This document shows positions 1-6,644 of a stretch of 8,955 nucleotides of DNA, in pieces. The DNA is from an uncultured Cytophagaceae bacterium (GTDB lineage: Bacteria; Bacteroidota; Bacteroidia; Cytophagales; Spirosomataceae): positions 1 to 8,955 of the forward strand of contig CALLKB010000147.1 in the NCBI GenBank assembly GCA_938008575.1. The letters are read 5' to 3'. The notes below the pieces were generated by a model. That model saw nothing but the letters and a program-made list of their open reading frames with translations, was not told the origin of the DNA and made no database searches. Each line of letters opens with the position of its first letter. Within the stretch, counting starts at the first letter, position 1. The position numbers and the translations under genes were made by a program.

Positions 1-18
1 CTAGTCGTTTGTGATTAG

Positions 19-39
19 TCCGAAGTCCGGAGTCCGAAG
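19..39. repeat. Heptamer tandem repeat TCCGRAG, 3 units
   Basis: Three back-to-back 7-mers lie here: TCCGAAG (19-25), TCCGGAG (26-32) and TCCGAAG (33-39). A second set of two units, TCCGGAG and TCCGAAG, lies at 105-118 inside the second copy of the larger duplicated block. Unit number differs between the two copies, which is the pattern expected of replication slippage. Confidence 0.85.
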
Positions 40-130
40 GGAGTTGGGAACTCTTATTTCTTCACTCTAATTTCAGTGGGCAGTGATCTGTTGTCAGTGA
101 TTAGTCCGGAGTCCGAAGGGAAACAATTAG

Positions 131-158
131 TTCTTAACTCTTAATTCTTCGCTCTTAA
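131..158. repeat. Degenerate heptamer repeat YTCTTMR, 4 units
   Basis: Four 7-mers follow one another: TTCTTAA, CTCTTAA, TTCTTCG and CTCTTAA. They share the same 7-nt phase as the TCTAACG array that starts at 166, so the unit length is conserved even though the unit sequence changes. A related degenerate segment lies at 49-69. Confidence 0.65.
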
Positions 159-165
159 CTAAAAT

Positions 166-200
166 TCTAACGTCTAACGTCTAACGTCTAAAGTCTAAAG
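166..200. repeat. Heptamer tandem array TCTAAMG, 5 units
   Basis: Five perfect-phase units lie here: TCTAACG three times (166-186) and TCTAAAG twice (187-200). The last unit covers the stop codon (195-197) and final leucine codon of bshB1, so the array invades the coding sequence. On the bshB1 coding strand the units read CTTTAGA or CGTTAGA. Copy number could vary between strains, with possible effect on the C-terminus of BshB1. Confidence 0.9.
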
Positions 201-881
201 ACTCATCTGAATTGTCGCTTGCGTCTGAAATCCCTCTCCATATTTCACCCCAATCTTATGTCCCATTTCTTGGGCACGGGCTTCGATGAAAGCTAGGAAA
301 TCAGGGCTGGAAATGTAAGATGCGGGTTCGGAGGAATTTGGGTCAAAAAATTGACTCTTGAAAGCACGGATTGCGGCTTCTTTTGTTTCCCAATGTGCGG
401 AAATATCCACCACAAAATCGGGTTTTAAATAGCGATCTTGGATGTAATGATAGACATGTTTCGGTCTCCAAGGGGCTAAGCCCGTTTCAATTTTACGTAA
501 GCCACTCAAAAAACAGGCATCAATGGCCAATTGCGCACCCTTGCCATGATCGGGATGTCGATCTTCCAATGCGTTTGCTAGCACGATGTCTGGTTGGTAT
601 TTTCGGATTGCTTGGATGAGTTTTAATTGACTTTCGCGATTGTTTTGGAAAAAACCATCCGCTAATTCTAAATTTTCACGTGCATGGATTCCTAAGATTT
701 CGCTTGCCGCCGCTGATTCTGCTAAACGGATTTCAGGCGTGCCACGAGTACCTAATTCACCACGGGTAAAGTCGACAATCCCTACTTTTTTCCCTTGCGC
801 AATTGCCGATACAATAGTTCCTGCCACGGCTAATTCCGCGTCATCCGGGTGGGCTGCTAATACAAGTATGTCTAGTTTCAT
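195..881 (-). CDS. bshB1: Bacillithiol biosynthesis deacetylase BshB1
   Basis: Zinc-dependent PIG-L/LmbE-family deacetylase that removes the acetyl group from GlcNAc-malate to give GlcN-malate, the second step in making the thiol bacillithiol in the cytoplasm. The 228-residue product has the N-terminal AHPDD motif (10-14), with His11 and Asp14 as expected zinc ligands and Asp13 as the expected general base. It also has the second motif RHPDH (108-112), with His112 as third ligand. TRGELGTRGTPEIR (39-52) and ACFLSGLRKIET (122-133) fit the BshB1 branch rather than generic LmbE proteins. It is the last gene of a trxB-M23-bshB1 operon, starting 4 nt after the stop of the M23 gene, so translational coupling is likely. 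The C-terminus (TIQMSL) looks a few residues short of the family tail, and its stop lies in a heptamer array. No Shine-Dalgarno sequence is seen. The function call is strong; substrate assignment rests on family knowledge. Confidence 0.93.
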   Translation of the reverse strand: MKLDILVLAAHPDDAELAVAGTIVSAIAQGKKVGIVDFTRGELGTRGTPEIRLAESAAASEILGIHARENLELADGFFQNNRESQLKLIQAIRKYQPDIVLANALEDRHPDHGKGAQLAIDACFLSGLRKIETGLAPWRPKHVYHYIQDRYLKPDFVVDISAHWETKEAAIRAFKSQFFDPNSSEPASYISSPDFLAFIEARAQEMGHKIGVKYGEGFQTQATIQMSL

Positions 882-885
882 GTGC

Positions 886-1998
886 TTAGTGAATACGTAG
901 GCGTCTTCCTGCGCGGATGGTTGAGGTCATGCGCAAACCATTCAATTTGGCTAATTTACTCGCCGATACCCCAGCGCGTTGTGCGATGGAATATAAAGAA
1001 TCTCCCGAACGGACTTTGGTCCATACTTTACGTCTGCTGCGAATTTTCTCCCCCGCACTACCATATTCGTTACGTAAGGATAAGGCACGGATGTTGAAGG
1101 TTTGGGCGGTGATTAATAAATGGTCCGACAAAGGTTCTCCGGTTCCAAAATTATATACTTGATTCGGGTTGAATGGATTTCCTTCGTAGCGTGTTTCAAA
1201 GTGCAGGTGGGATCCTGTACTCCGACCGGTATTGCCGCCTAATCCAATCTCATCGCCGGCTTTAACAAAGGTTCCTGGTTCTAAACCTTGTTTGGACATG
1301 TGACCAAATAAAGTCTCTAGTCCATTGTAATGGCGTAAAACCATGTATTTCCCATAGCCACCTCCGTCATAATTCACCACGCGAACGATGCCGTCAAAGG
1401 GTGCATAAATCGGGTAGCCTGTCTCTAAATCCAAGTCGACACCCGCATGCAAACGTCCCCAACGCGGTCCAAAAGGACTGGTTTGTTTTACTACTGCTAA
1501 TGGTTGAGCCCAATTTCGACCCGCTGGTAAATTGTACAATTCCAAATCCACTGGCTCGTCGAATTCTTTGGCATTGATGTCGTATGGATCAATGCTCTTG
1601 GTATCCCAAATCGAATAATAAGAAGCAACAGAAACGAAATCTTCCGAACCCACAGGCGCATTTTCTTCCTCAATTTCCACCACCAAAGCTTCACCTTCAT
1701 CAATCGATGTCGTATCGAAATTACTGATGCTTGGATTGATGATTTTCAAGGGTTCGTATTTACGCTCCTGTAATTCAGATCCTTGAATTGCCGTCGCCGT
1801 ACTTTCACTTTCTGTCCGAAAGGTCAAGGGTGGCAAATCATCCAAATCATCCTTTTTGGCCGATTTATCCTGGTATAAAGAGGAGCTAGGCTTGGATTCG
1901 ATTTTGGTATTTTTCTTGAAAAGCTTTTTTTCTTGGGCATACGTGCTCAGGGTCACGAAGACCATGCACATGCCCAGAATGATTTTGCTAAAATTCAT
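886..1998 (-). CDS. Secreted M23 peptidoglycan endopeptidase with C-terminal LysM domain
   Basis: Likely a periplasmic or cell-surface metalloendopeptidase that cuts peptide cross-links in peptidoglycan. The 370-residue product starts with a signal peptide (about 1-21, hydrophobic core IILGMCMVFVTLS, probable cleavage after TYA-Q). A low-complexity, acidic and Ser-rich linker follows to about residue 155. The LytM/M23 domain (about 165-285) has the complete site: His184 and Asp188 in HAGVD, the GHMS histidine 233, and HLH (264-266). By comparison with LytM, His184, Asp188 and His266 bind zinc, while His233 and His264 are catalytic. A LysM peptidoglycan-binding domain closes the protein (about 327-369, VRSGDSLYSIAQRAGVS). 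The usual order in many bacteria is LysM before M23; here it is after. All catalytic residues are present, so it is probably an active hydrolase and not an EnvC/NlpD-type activator. It starts 9 nt after the trxB stop and lies between two thiol-redox genes. The exact bond cleaved cannot be told. Confidence 0.9.
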   Translation of the reverse strand: MNFSKIILGMCMVFVTLSTYAQEKKLFKKNTKIESKPSSSLYQDKSAKKDDLDDLPPLTFRTESESTATAIQGSELQERKYEPLKIINPSISNFDTTSIDEGEALVVEIEEENAPVGSEDFVSVASYYSIWDTKSIDPYDINAKEFDEPVDLELYNLPAGRNWAQPLAVVKQTSPFGPRWGRLHAGVDLDLETGYPIYAPFDGIVRVVNYDGGGYGKYMVLRHYNGLETLFGHMSKQGLEPGTFVKAGDEIGLGGNTGRSTGSHLHFETRYEGNPFNPNQVYNFGTGEPLSDHLLITAQTFNIRALSLRNEYGSAGEKIRSRRKVWTKVRSGDSLYSIAQRAGVSASKLAKLNGLRMTSTIRAGRRLRIH

Positions 1999-2007
1999 AT
2001 AGGTATT

Positions 2008-2946
2008 TTAGTGTAAATTGTTGGCCGCCAACCATCTTTCGGCGTCCAAAGCGGCCATACAACCACTTCCTGCGGCTGTAACGGCTTGTCGGTAAGTCGT
2101 ATCTTGCACATCTCCACAAGCAAAAACACCTGGAATATTTGTACGTGAACTTCCTTTTTCTGTGATTAGGTATTCTTGCGCATCCATGTCCAATTGGCCC
2201 TTGAAAATGCTTGTATTCGGTTGGTGACCAATCGCCACAAAGAAACCTGTCAAGGCAATTTCTTCGGTTGCTTGGGTGACGTTGTTTTTAATGCGAATTC
2301 CCGTTACGCCATTGGCATCACCTAAAATTTCTTCTGTTTCAGAATTCCAGTGAATGGTAATTTTTGGGTTATTTTTCACACGCTCTTGCATGATTAACGA
2401 AGCGCGCATTTGATCTCTACGTACGATTAAATGCACTTCTGTACATAAATTCGCCAAATAACTAGCTTCCTCAGCAGCGGTATCGCCGGCTCCTACGACA
2501 GCAACTGTTTGATTGCGATAGAAGAATCCGTCACACACCGCACACGCTGAAACGCCTAAGCCATTGAATGTTTTCTCGCCTTCGAGTCCCAACCATTTTG
2601 CGGATGCACCTGTGGCAATAATCACTGAATCAGCAAGGATTTCAGTTGTATCGTCAATCCACACTTTCTTCGGTTGGCTCGTGAAATCTACCTTTGTCGC
2701 CATGCCATAACGCACATCGGTTCCGAAACGTTTGGCTTGGTTTTCTAAATCCACCATCATCGCGGGACCGTCTATTCCATTTGGATATCCTGGGAAATTA
2801 TCCACTTCGGTTGTCGTGGTTAATTGGCCTCCTGGTTGGCCTCCTTGATACATCACAGGCTGTAAACCTGCACGTGAAGCATAAATTGCGGCGGTATAAC
2901 CCGCTGGACCCGACCCGATAATAAGGCACTTAATGGAATTCGACAT
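2008..2946 (-). CDS. trxB: Thioredoxin reductase (low molecular weight, NADPH-dependent)
   Basis: Cytoplasmic FAD flavoenzyme that passes electrons from NADPH to thioredoxin. At 312 residues it has normal family length. Visible parts in order are the FAD-binding GSGPAG (11-16), GGQLTTTTEVDNFPG (39-53), the redox-active disulphide CAVC (135-138) followed by Asp-Gly, the NADPH-binding GAGDTA (152-157), VRRDQMRA (175-182; the two arginines typically contact the NADP 2'-phosphate), and the C-terminal FAD motif ACGDV (276-280). The CxxC pair rules out the related ferredoxin-NADP reductases and YpdA-type bacilliredoxin reductases, which lack it. It is the first gene of the minus-strand operon with the M23 peptidase and bshB1, and diverges from dctA over 115 bp. 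The start is supported by the GxGxxG motif following at normal distance. No Shine-Dalgarno sequence is seen. Confidence 0.95.
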   Translation of the reverse strand: MSNSIKCLIIGSGPAGYTAAIYASRAGLQPVMYQGGQPGGQLTTTTEVDNFPGYPNGIDGPAMMVDLENQAKRFGTDVRYGMATKVDFTSQPKKVWIDDTTEILADSVIIATGASAKWLGLEGEKTFNGLGVSACAVCDGFFYRNQTVAVVGAGDTAAEEASYLANLCTEVHLIVRRDQMRASLIMQERVKNNPKITIHWNSETEEILGDANGVTGIRIKNNVTQATEEIALTGFFVAIGHQPNTSIFKGQLDMDAQEYLITEKGSSRTNIPGVFACGDVQDTTYRQAVTAAGSGCMAALDAERWLAANNLH

Positions 2947-3061
2947 AGGTAAAAATTGGAATAAAATGAGTCTGTAAATTTCGGTAAATAAGCTTACAAT
3001 CGCAAACCTCGAATTTCTCCTTTTTGTTCCTTACATTTGTTAGATAACCTCGCTTTAACGT
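2947..3061. promoter_or_regulatory. Divergent intergenic promoter region between trxB and dctA
   Basis: This 115-bp spacer separates the start codons of two divergently transcribed operons, so it must hold both promoters unless one lies inside a gene. It is AT-rich. A plausible -7 element is seen for the plus strand (3032-3039). I found no convincing TAnnTTTG on the minus strand for trxB. No riboswitch-like fold or clear long inverted repeat was noticed. Confidence 0.6.
3032..3039 (+). promoter_or_regulatory. Candidate Bacteroidota -7 promoter element for dctA-maeB
   Basis: TACATTTG matches the Bacteroidota sigma-70 (sigma-ABfr) -7 consensus TAnnTTTG exactly and ends 22 nt before the dctA start codon. 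That would put transcription start about 15 nt before the ATG, a short leader. A -33 TTG at the usual spacing (about 3005-3014) is not obvious; the nearby TTG at 3024-3026 is too close. Support is therefore one half-site plus position. Confidence 0.4.
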
Positions 3062-4318
3062 ATGATTCGTAAAAATATTACACATAATCTAACATTCTGG
3101 GTTCTGTTATCTATTCTGATCGGTGTGCTTATCGGTCATTTTTTTCCTGAAATAGCCTTACACACCGTCTTAGCGGAGAAAGTCAGTTATACGTTCTTAG
3201 GTACCGAAATTTCCATCGGTAAGACCTTGAGCGAGGTGCTCTCGGGTGTTTTTATCAGTTTAGTCAAATTATTCATTCATCCCATTATCTTCTTGACGAT
3301 CAGTTTAGGGATTGTCAACATGGGGAATTTGAAAAAGGTGGGACGTGTAGGCGGTAAAGCCTTATTATATTTTGAGCTTGTAACCACTTTAGCCTTGATT
3401 ATTGGATTGGGCGTTTCACATCTCTTAACTCCAGGCGAGGGTGTTATTCGTTCGGAAATTGCCGGTGGTGATATTTCGAAATTCACGCAAAAGGCGGCCT
3501 CATTCAGTTGGATGATCTTTTTGAAAGAGAATTTTACCATTCAGGTTTTGGGTTTCTCCTTGTTCTTTGGCTCCTTTTTAAATTTCGTACGCGGAAAAGC
3601 GCGCATGATTGCCGGCATGCATCAAGCGGAACATTGGGTTTTCTGGGGCTTGAAAAAAGTGATGTATTTAGCTCCTTTGGGTGCTTTGGGCGGAATGGCC
3701 TATACAATCGGTAAATTTGGAATTCATTCGTTATTGCCGCTCGCTAAACTAATGGTTTCCGTTTATGCGACGATGGGAATCTTTATTTTTGTCGTGTTGG
3801 CCCTCATCATGCGTAGTTGTGGAGAACGAATTACCGCATTTTTGAATTACATCAAAGAAGAATTGTTGATCGTTTTAGGAACCTCATCTTCTGAAGCGGC
3901 TTTGCCTTCCTTAATGAAAAAATTGGAACGCATGGGTTGTTCCAAATCGGTCGTGGGCCTTGTCGTTCCTGCCGGTTATTCGTTTAACCTCGATGGAACG
4001 AGTATTTATTTATCCATGGCCACCTTGTTTTTAGCACAGGTATACGGAATCCAATTAAGTTTTGAACAATTATTAACCATCATTGGCGTATTGATGGTTA
4101 CGTCCAAAGGTGCTGCCGGGGTTACGGGTAGTGGTTTTGTGGTATTAGCCTCTACGCTAAGCGCCTTGCAGGTTATTCCATTGGAAGGTCTCGCATTATT
4201 ACTAGGTGTGGACCGATTCATGTCGGAAGCCCGCGCCATCACCAATTTTATTGGAAACGGGGTAGCCACCATTTGGCTCGCCAAACACGAAGGAGAATTT
4301 CATCAACCAGAAGCCTAA
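3062..4318 (+). CDS. dctA: C4-dicarboxylate:cation symporter, DctA-like (DAACS family)
   Basis: Inner-membrane secondary transporter expected to import succinate, fumarate or malate with protons or sodium. The 418-residue product is multi-spanning and close to the usual length (E. coli DctA is 428). The first hairpin carries TSSSEAALP (274-282), followed by GYSFNLDGTSIYL (305-317, equivalent to the NMDGT motif of GltPh). The second hairpin is TSKGAAGVTGSGF (347-359). The substrate-site helix reads DRFMSEARAITNFIGNG (384-400). The phrases SEARA and NxxGNG(V/A)AT are typical of DctA and differ from the glutamate/aspartate members, which have DRxRTxxNVxGD. It is followed 13 nt later by maeB, which uses malate, supporting a C4-dicarboxylate substrate. 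The N-terminus (MIRKNITHNLTFWVLL) has the expected basic segment before the first helix. The coupling ion is not determinable from this. Confidence 0.88.
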   Translation: MIRKNITHNLTFWVLLSILIGVLIGHFFPEIALHTVLAEKVSYTFLGTEISIGKTLSEVLSGVFISLVKLFIHPIIFLTISLGIVNMGNLKKVGRVGGKALLYFELVTTLALIIGLGVSHLLTPGEGVIRSEIAGGDISKFTQKAASFSWMIFLKENFTIQVLGFSLFFGSFLNFVRGKARMIAGMHQAEHWVFWGLKKVMYLAPLGALGGMAYTIGKFGIHSLLPLAKLMVSVYATMGIFIFVVLALIMRSCGERITAFLNYIKEELLIVLGTSSSEAALPSLMKKLERMGCSKSVVGLVVPAGYSFNLDGTSIYLSMATLFLAQVYGIQLSFEQLLTIIGVLMVTSKGAAGVTGSGFVVLASTLSALQVIPLEGLALLLGVDRFMSEARAITNFIGNGVATIWLAKHEGEFHQPEA

Positions 4319-4321
4319 TAT

Positions 4322-4333
4322 ATAAACGTTTAT
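4322..4333. other. 12-bp perfect palindrome across the maeB start codon
   Basis: ATAAACGTTTAT is its own reverse complement; its last two bases are the first two of the maeB ATG. It lies in the 13-nt dctA-maeB gap. It could be an operator half-site pair or could mildly affect initiation, but perfect 12-mers are expected once or twice in a window this size by chance. There is no second copy near dctA that I noticed. Confidence 0.3.
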
Positions 4334-6608
4334 GTCCACTTCATCCATTTTAAAAGAAGATGCCCTCGAATACCACGCAGGTGGGAAACCGGGGAAAATC
4401 GAAGTAAAACCAACAAAATCTACAGCAACCCAACGGGATTTATCACTTGCTTATTCCCCCGGAGTTGCCGAACCATGCTTGGAGATTGCGGCCAACATTG
4501 AAAAAGTATATGATTACACGGCCAAAGGTAATTTGGTAGGTGTTATCTCCAACGGTACGGCCGTTCTTGGTTTGGGAAACATCGGTCCCGAAGCCAGTAA
4601 ACCGGTCATGGAAGGGAAGGGGGTACTTTTCAAAGTATTCTCAGATATCGATGTATTTGATTTAGAATTGGCTTGCACGGATCCCGATCAGTTCGTGGAG
4701 ACGGTTGTCAACTTAGAACCTACTTTCGGAGGGATTAACTTAGAAGACATTAAGAGTCCCGAATGCTTTGAGATTGAAGATAAATTAAAGAAGCGCCTCA
4801 AGATTCCGATCATGCACGATGACCAGCACGGTACGGCCATTATTTCTTCGGCAGCCTTGATTAATGCCTTGGAGATTGTAGGGAAGAACATCGAAGATGC
4901 ACGTTTTGTGATCTCAGGTGCAGGTGCAGCTGCTATTTCCTGTGTGAAACTCTACTTGAAATTGGGTGCCCGTATTGAGAATTTCTACATTTTTGATAAA
5001 GACGGATTGGTATCCAAAGATCGTACCGATTTAAATCCCTATGTCGCTCCGTTGGCGGGCCCTGCCGGTAAACTGGTGACATTAGCAGAAGCGATGCAAG
5101 GTGCGGATGTCTTTTTAGGCTTGTCGGTGGGCAATATTTTAAAGCCTGAAATGGTCGCGACGATGGCGGCCCAACCGATTGTCTTTGCGATGGCGAACCC
5201 TACGCCGGAAATCGGATATGAGGAAGCAAAAGCCGTTCGTGAGGATCTCATCATGGCCACAGGTCGTTCGGATTTTCCAAATCAAGTGAACAATGTCTTA
5301 GGATTTCCATTCATTTTCCGTGGGGCGCTCGATGTCCGCGCAACCGAGATTAACGATGAAATGAAATTGGCCGCAGCCAAAGCACTTGCTTGCTTGGCGA
5401 AAAAGCCAGTTCCTGATATCGTGAATTTGGCCTACAATGAAAAGAGCTTGTCTTTTGGCCCTGATTACATCATTCCAAAACCGGTTGATCCTCGTCTCAT
5501 TACGACGGTGTCCATGGCCGTTGCGAAAGCAGCGATGGAGTCTGGCGTTGCGACAAAACCAATCACGAATTGGGAGGCCTATGAATTGCAATTAGCGAAA
5601 CGCCTTGGCTTGGATAACCAAGTCATGAAGTTTATCCTGAAGCGGGCGAAGAGCAAACCGAAACGTATTCTATTCGCGGATGCGGAAAACTTGAAGGTTT
5701 TGAAAGCGGTTCGCGAGGTGCTCGACGAAGGGATTGCGAAACCCATTTTATTAGGCTCCCGCGAAAAGATTCAAGCGATTTGCGAAGAAAATCATTTGGA
5801 CTTAGGGAATACCGAAATCATGGATTTCAAACATGCCGATAATGCGGACCTAATTGCGGAGTTTGCCGAACTGTTCTATGAGAAACGGAAACGGAGAGGG
5901 GTGACGCGCTGGGAGGCCAACAAACAAGTGCGGAAGAGTAATTATTTCGCCGCGATGATGCTGGAAACAAATCGTGCCGATGGCGTGATTTCAGGCCTGA
6001 CAAAAAACTATCCGGAATCAATCCGACCAGCCTTGCAGATTATTGGTAAGCAAAAAGGAGTAAAGAAGGTGTCGGGTATGTATTTATTGCTTTCGAATAA
6101 GGGACCTTTGTTCTTTTCGGATACGACGGTCAACTTCGAACCGAGTGTTGAGGATATTGTCGAGATTACTGAATTGACTGCCAAAGCCGTGAAGCGATTT
6201 AATATCATTCCAAGGATTGCATTATTGAGTTACTCGAACTTCGGTTCGGCCGATGGAGCGGATGCCATTAAAATGCGTCAGGCGACTCAAATCTTACAAG
6301 AGAAACATCCGGATTGGATTATCGAAGGGGAGATGCAAGCGCATTTAGCGTTTGATAAGGAATTACGCCAACAAAATTATCCTTTCGCTGCTTTGGGTAA
6401 TGAAACGGCGAATACTTTAATCTTCCCGAATTTGTCGGCCGCTAATATTGCCTACAATTTATTGAAGGAAGCAGCTGATATCGAATATGTAGGTCCTATT
6501 TTATTGGGCTTAGGAAAACCAACGCACATACTTCAATTAGGTGCGAGTGTTCGAGAAATCGTCAATATGGTCGCCATTGCTGTTGTCGAGGCACAATCAC
6601 CTCAGTAA
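4332..6608 (+). CDS. maeB: Malic enzyme with C-terminal phosphotransacetylase-like domain (MaeB type)
   Basis: Cytoplasmic oxidative decarboxylation of (S)-malate to pyruvate and CO2, reducing NAD(P)+, which feeds acetyl-CoA and NADPH supply. The 758-residue length matches MaeB (E. coli 759). The malic-enzyme part (about 1-430) shows YSPGVAEPC (41-49, catalytic Tyr), VMEGKGVLFK (92-101), DIDVFD (105-110), LEDIKSPECFEIE (137-149), HDDQHGTA (162-169, metal-binding Asp), the dinucleotide loop GAGAAA (196-201), ANPTPEI (288-294) and DFPNQVNN (314-321). The PTA_PTB-like part (about 430-753) shows RILFADAENLKVLKA (445-459), SGLTKNYPESIRPA (554-567) and NLSAANIAYNLLK (700-712). In studied members this second domain has no transacetylase activity and mediates oligomerisation and acetyl-CoA inhibition. 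NAD versus NADP preference cannot be read safely. It is second in an operon with dctA and ends at a strong terminator. Confidence 0.95.
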   Translation: MSTSSILKEDALEYHAGGKPGKIEVKPTKSTATQRDLSLAYSPGVAEPCLEIAANIEKVYDYTAKGNLVGVISNGTAVLGLGNIGPEASKPVMEGKGVLFKVFSDIDVFDLELACTDPDQFVETVVNLEPTFGGINLEDIKSPECFEIEDKLKKRLKIPIMHDDQHGTAIISSAALINALEIVGKNIEDARFVISGAGAAAISCVKLYLKLGARIENFYIFDKDGLVSKDRTDLNPYVAPLAGPAGKLVTLAEAMQGADVFLGLSVGNILKPEMVATMAAQPIVFAMANPTPEIGYEEAKAVREDLIMATGRSDFPNQVNNVLGFPFIFRGALDVRATEINDEMKLAAAKALACLAKKPVPDIVNLAYNEKSLSFGPDYIIPKPVDPRLITTVSMAVAKAAMESGVATKPITNWEAYELQLAKRLGLDNQVMKFILKRAKSKPKRILFADAENLKVLKAVREVLDEGIAKPILLGSREKIQAICEENHLDLGNTEIMDFKHADNADLIAEFAELFYEKRKRRGVTRWEANKQVRKSNYFAAMMLETNRADGVISGLTKNYPESIRPALQIIGKQKGVKKVSGMYLLLSNKGPLFFSDTTVNFEPSVEDIVEITELTAKAVKRFNIIPRIALLSYSNFGSADGADAIKMRQATQILQEKHPDWIIEGEMQAHLAFDKELRQQNYPFAALGNETANTLIFPNLSAANIAYNLLKEAADIEYVGPILLGLGKPTHILQLGASVREIVNMVAIAVVEAQSPQ

Positions 6609-6614
6609 ATTCAG

Positions 6615-6644
6615 AATCCTCGGCGAATTCGCCGGGGATTTTTT
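6615..6644 (+). terminator. Intrinsic terminator of the dctA-maeB operon
   Basis: An 11-bp stem (6615-6625 with 6630-6640) has an AATT loop (6626-6629) and one wobble pair, U6620 with G6635. Its core CGGCGAATTCGCCG (6621-6634) is a perfect palindrome. The run of T at 6639-6644 follows directly. It begins 6 nt after the maeB stop. The T-run overlaps the TAA stop of the convergent M61 gene. In the minus-strand transcript the wobble becomes an A-C mismatch and no U-run follows, so termination in that direction should be weaker. Confidence 0.9.

Larger units (their letters stand above)
11..162. repeat. Duplicated ~87-bp composite intergenic repeat
   Basis: Two successive blocks share the same order of parts. 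Each begins GTGATTAGTCCG (11 and 97), continues with TCCG(A/G)AG heptamers ending in GGGA (42 and 121), and then has an AACTCTTA(T/A)TTCTTC segment (49 and 136). The offset between copies is 86-87 bp. The first heptamer part is 32 nt and the second 25 nt, so they differ by exactly one 7-nt unit. The rest of the first copy (75-96) is looser and has no clear heptamers. No open reading frame, tRNA or terminator is visible here. The order resembles a tandem duplication that later drifted. Its function is unknown; it may be neutral intergenic filler downstream of the bshB1 operon. Confidence 0.75.

Noticed and set aside
127..162. Rho-independent terminator for the bshB1 operon
   Set aside because: TTAGTT (127-132) can pair with AACTAA (157-162), but the stem is only 6 AT-rich pairs around a 24-nt loop, and no T-run follows on the minus strand.
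1..200. CRISPR array
   Set aside because: Units are 7 nt and contiguous, with no 25-40-nt repeats separated by unique spacers and no cas genes.
371..1162. Plus-strand frames opposite bshB1 and the M23 gene
   Set aside because: They overlap well-supported minus-strand genes and have unconvincing composition with no domain signal.
2008..2946. YpdA/bacilliredoxin reductase, suggested by the bshB1 neighbour
   Set aside because: The CAVC disulphide with following Asp-Gly and the RRDxxRA motif mark a true thioredoxin reductase; YpdA lacks the CxxC.
2947..3030. A trxB promoter with TTTG at 3006-3003 (minus) as -33
   Set aside because: No TAnnTTTG-like sequence lies at the right distance; TATTTACC is too poor a match to call.
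4006..6208. Antisense open frames within dctA and maeB (e.g. 4006-4284, 5039-5260, 5298-5591 on the minus strand)
   Set aside because: Each lies opposite a strongly conserved protein-coding frame, has no recognisable motif and no initiation context; these are frame shadows.
5620..6590. A functional phosphate acetyltransferase
   Set aside because: The domain is fused to malic enzyme with standard MaeB length; such domains studied elsewhere are regulatory and not catalytic.
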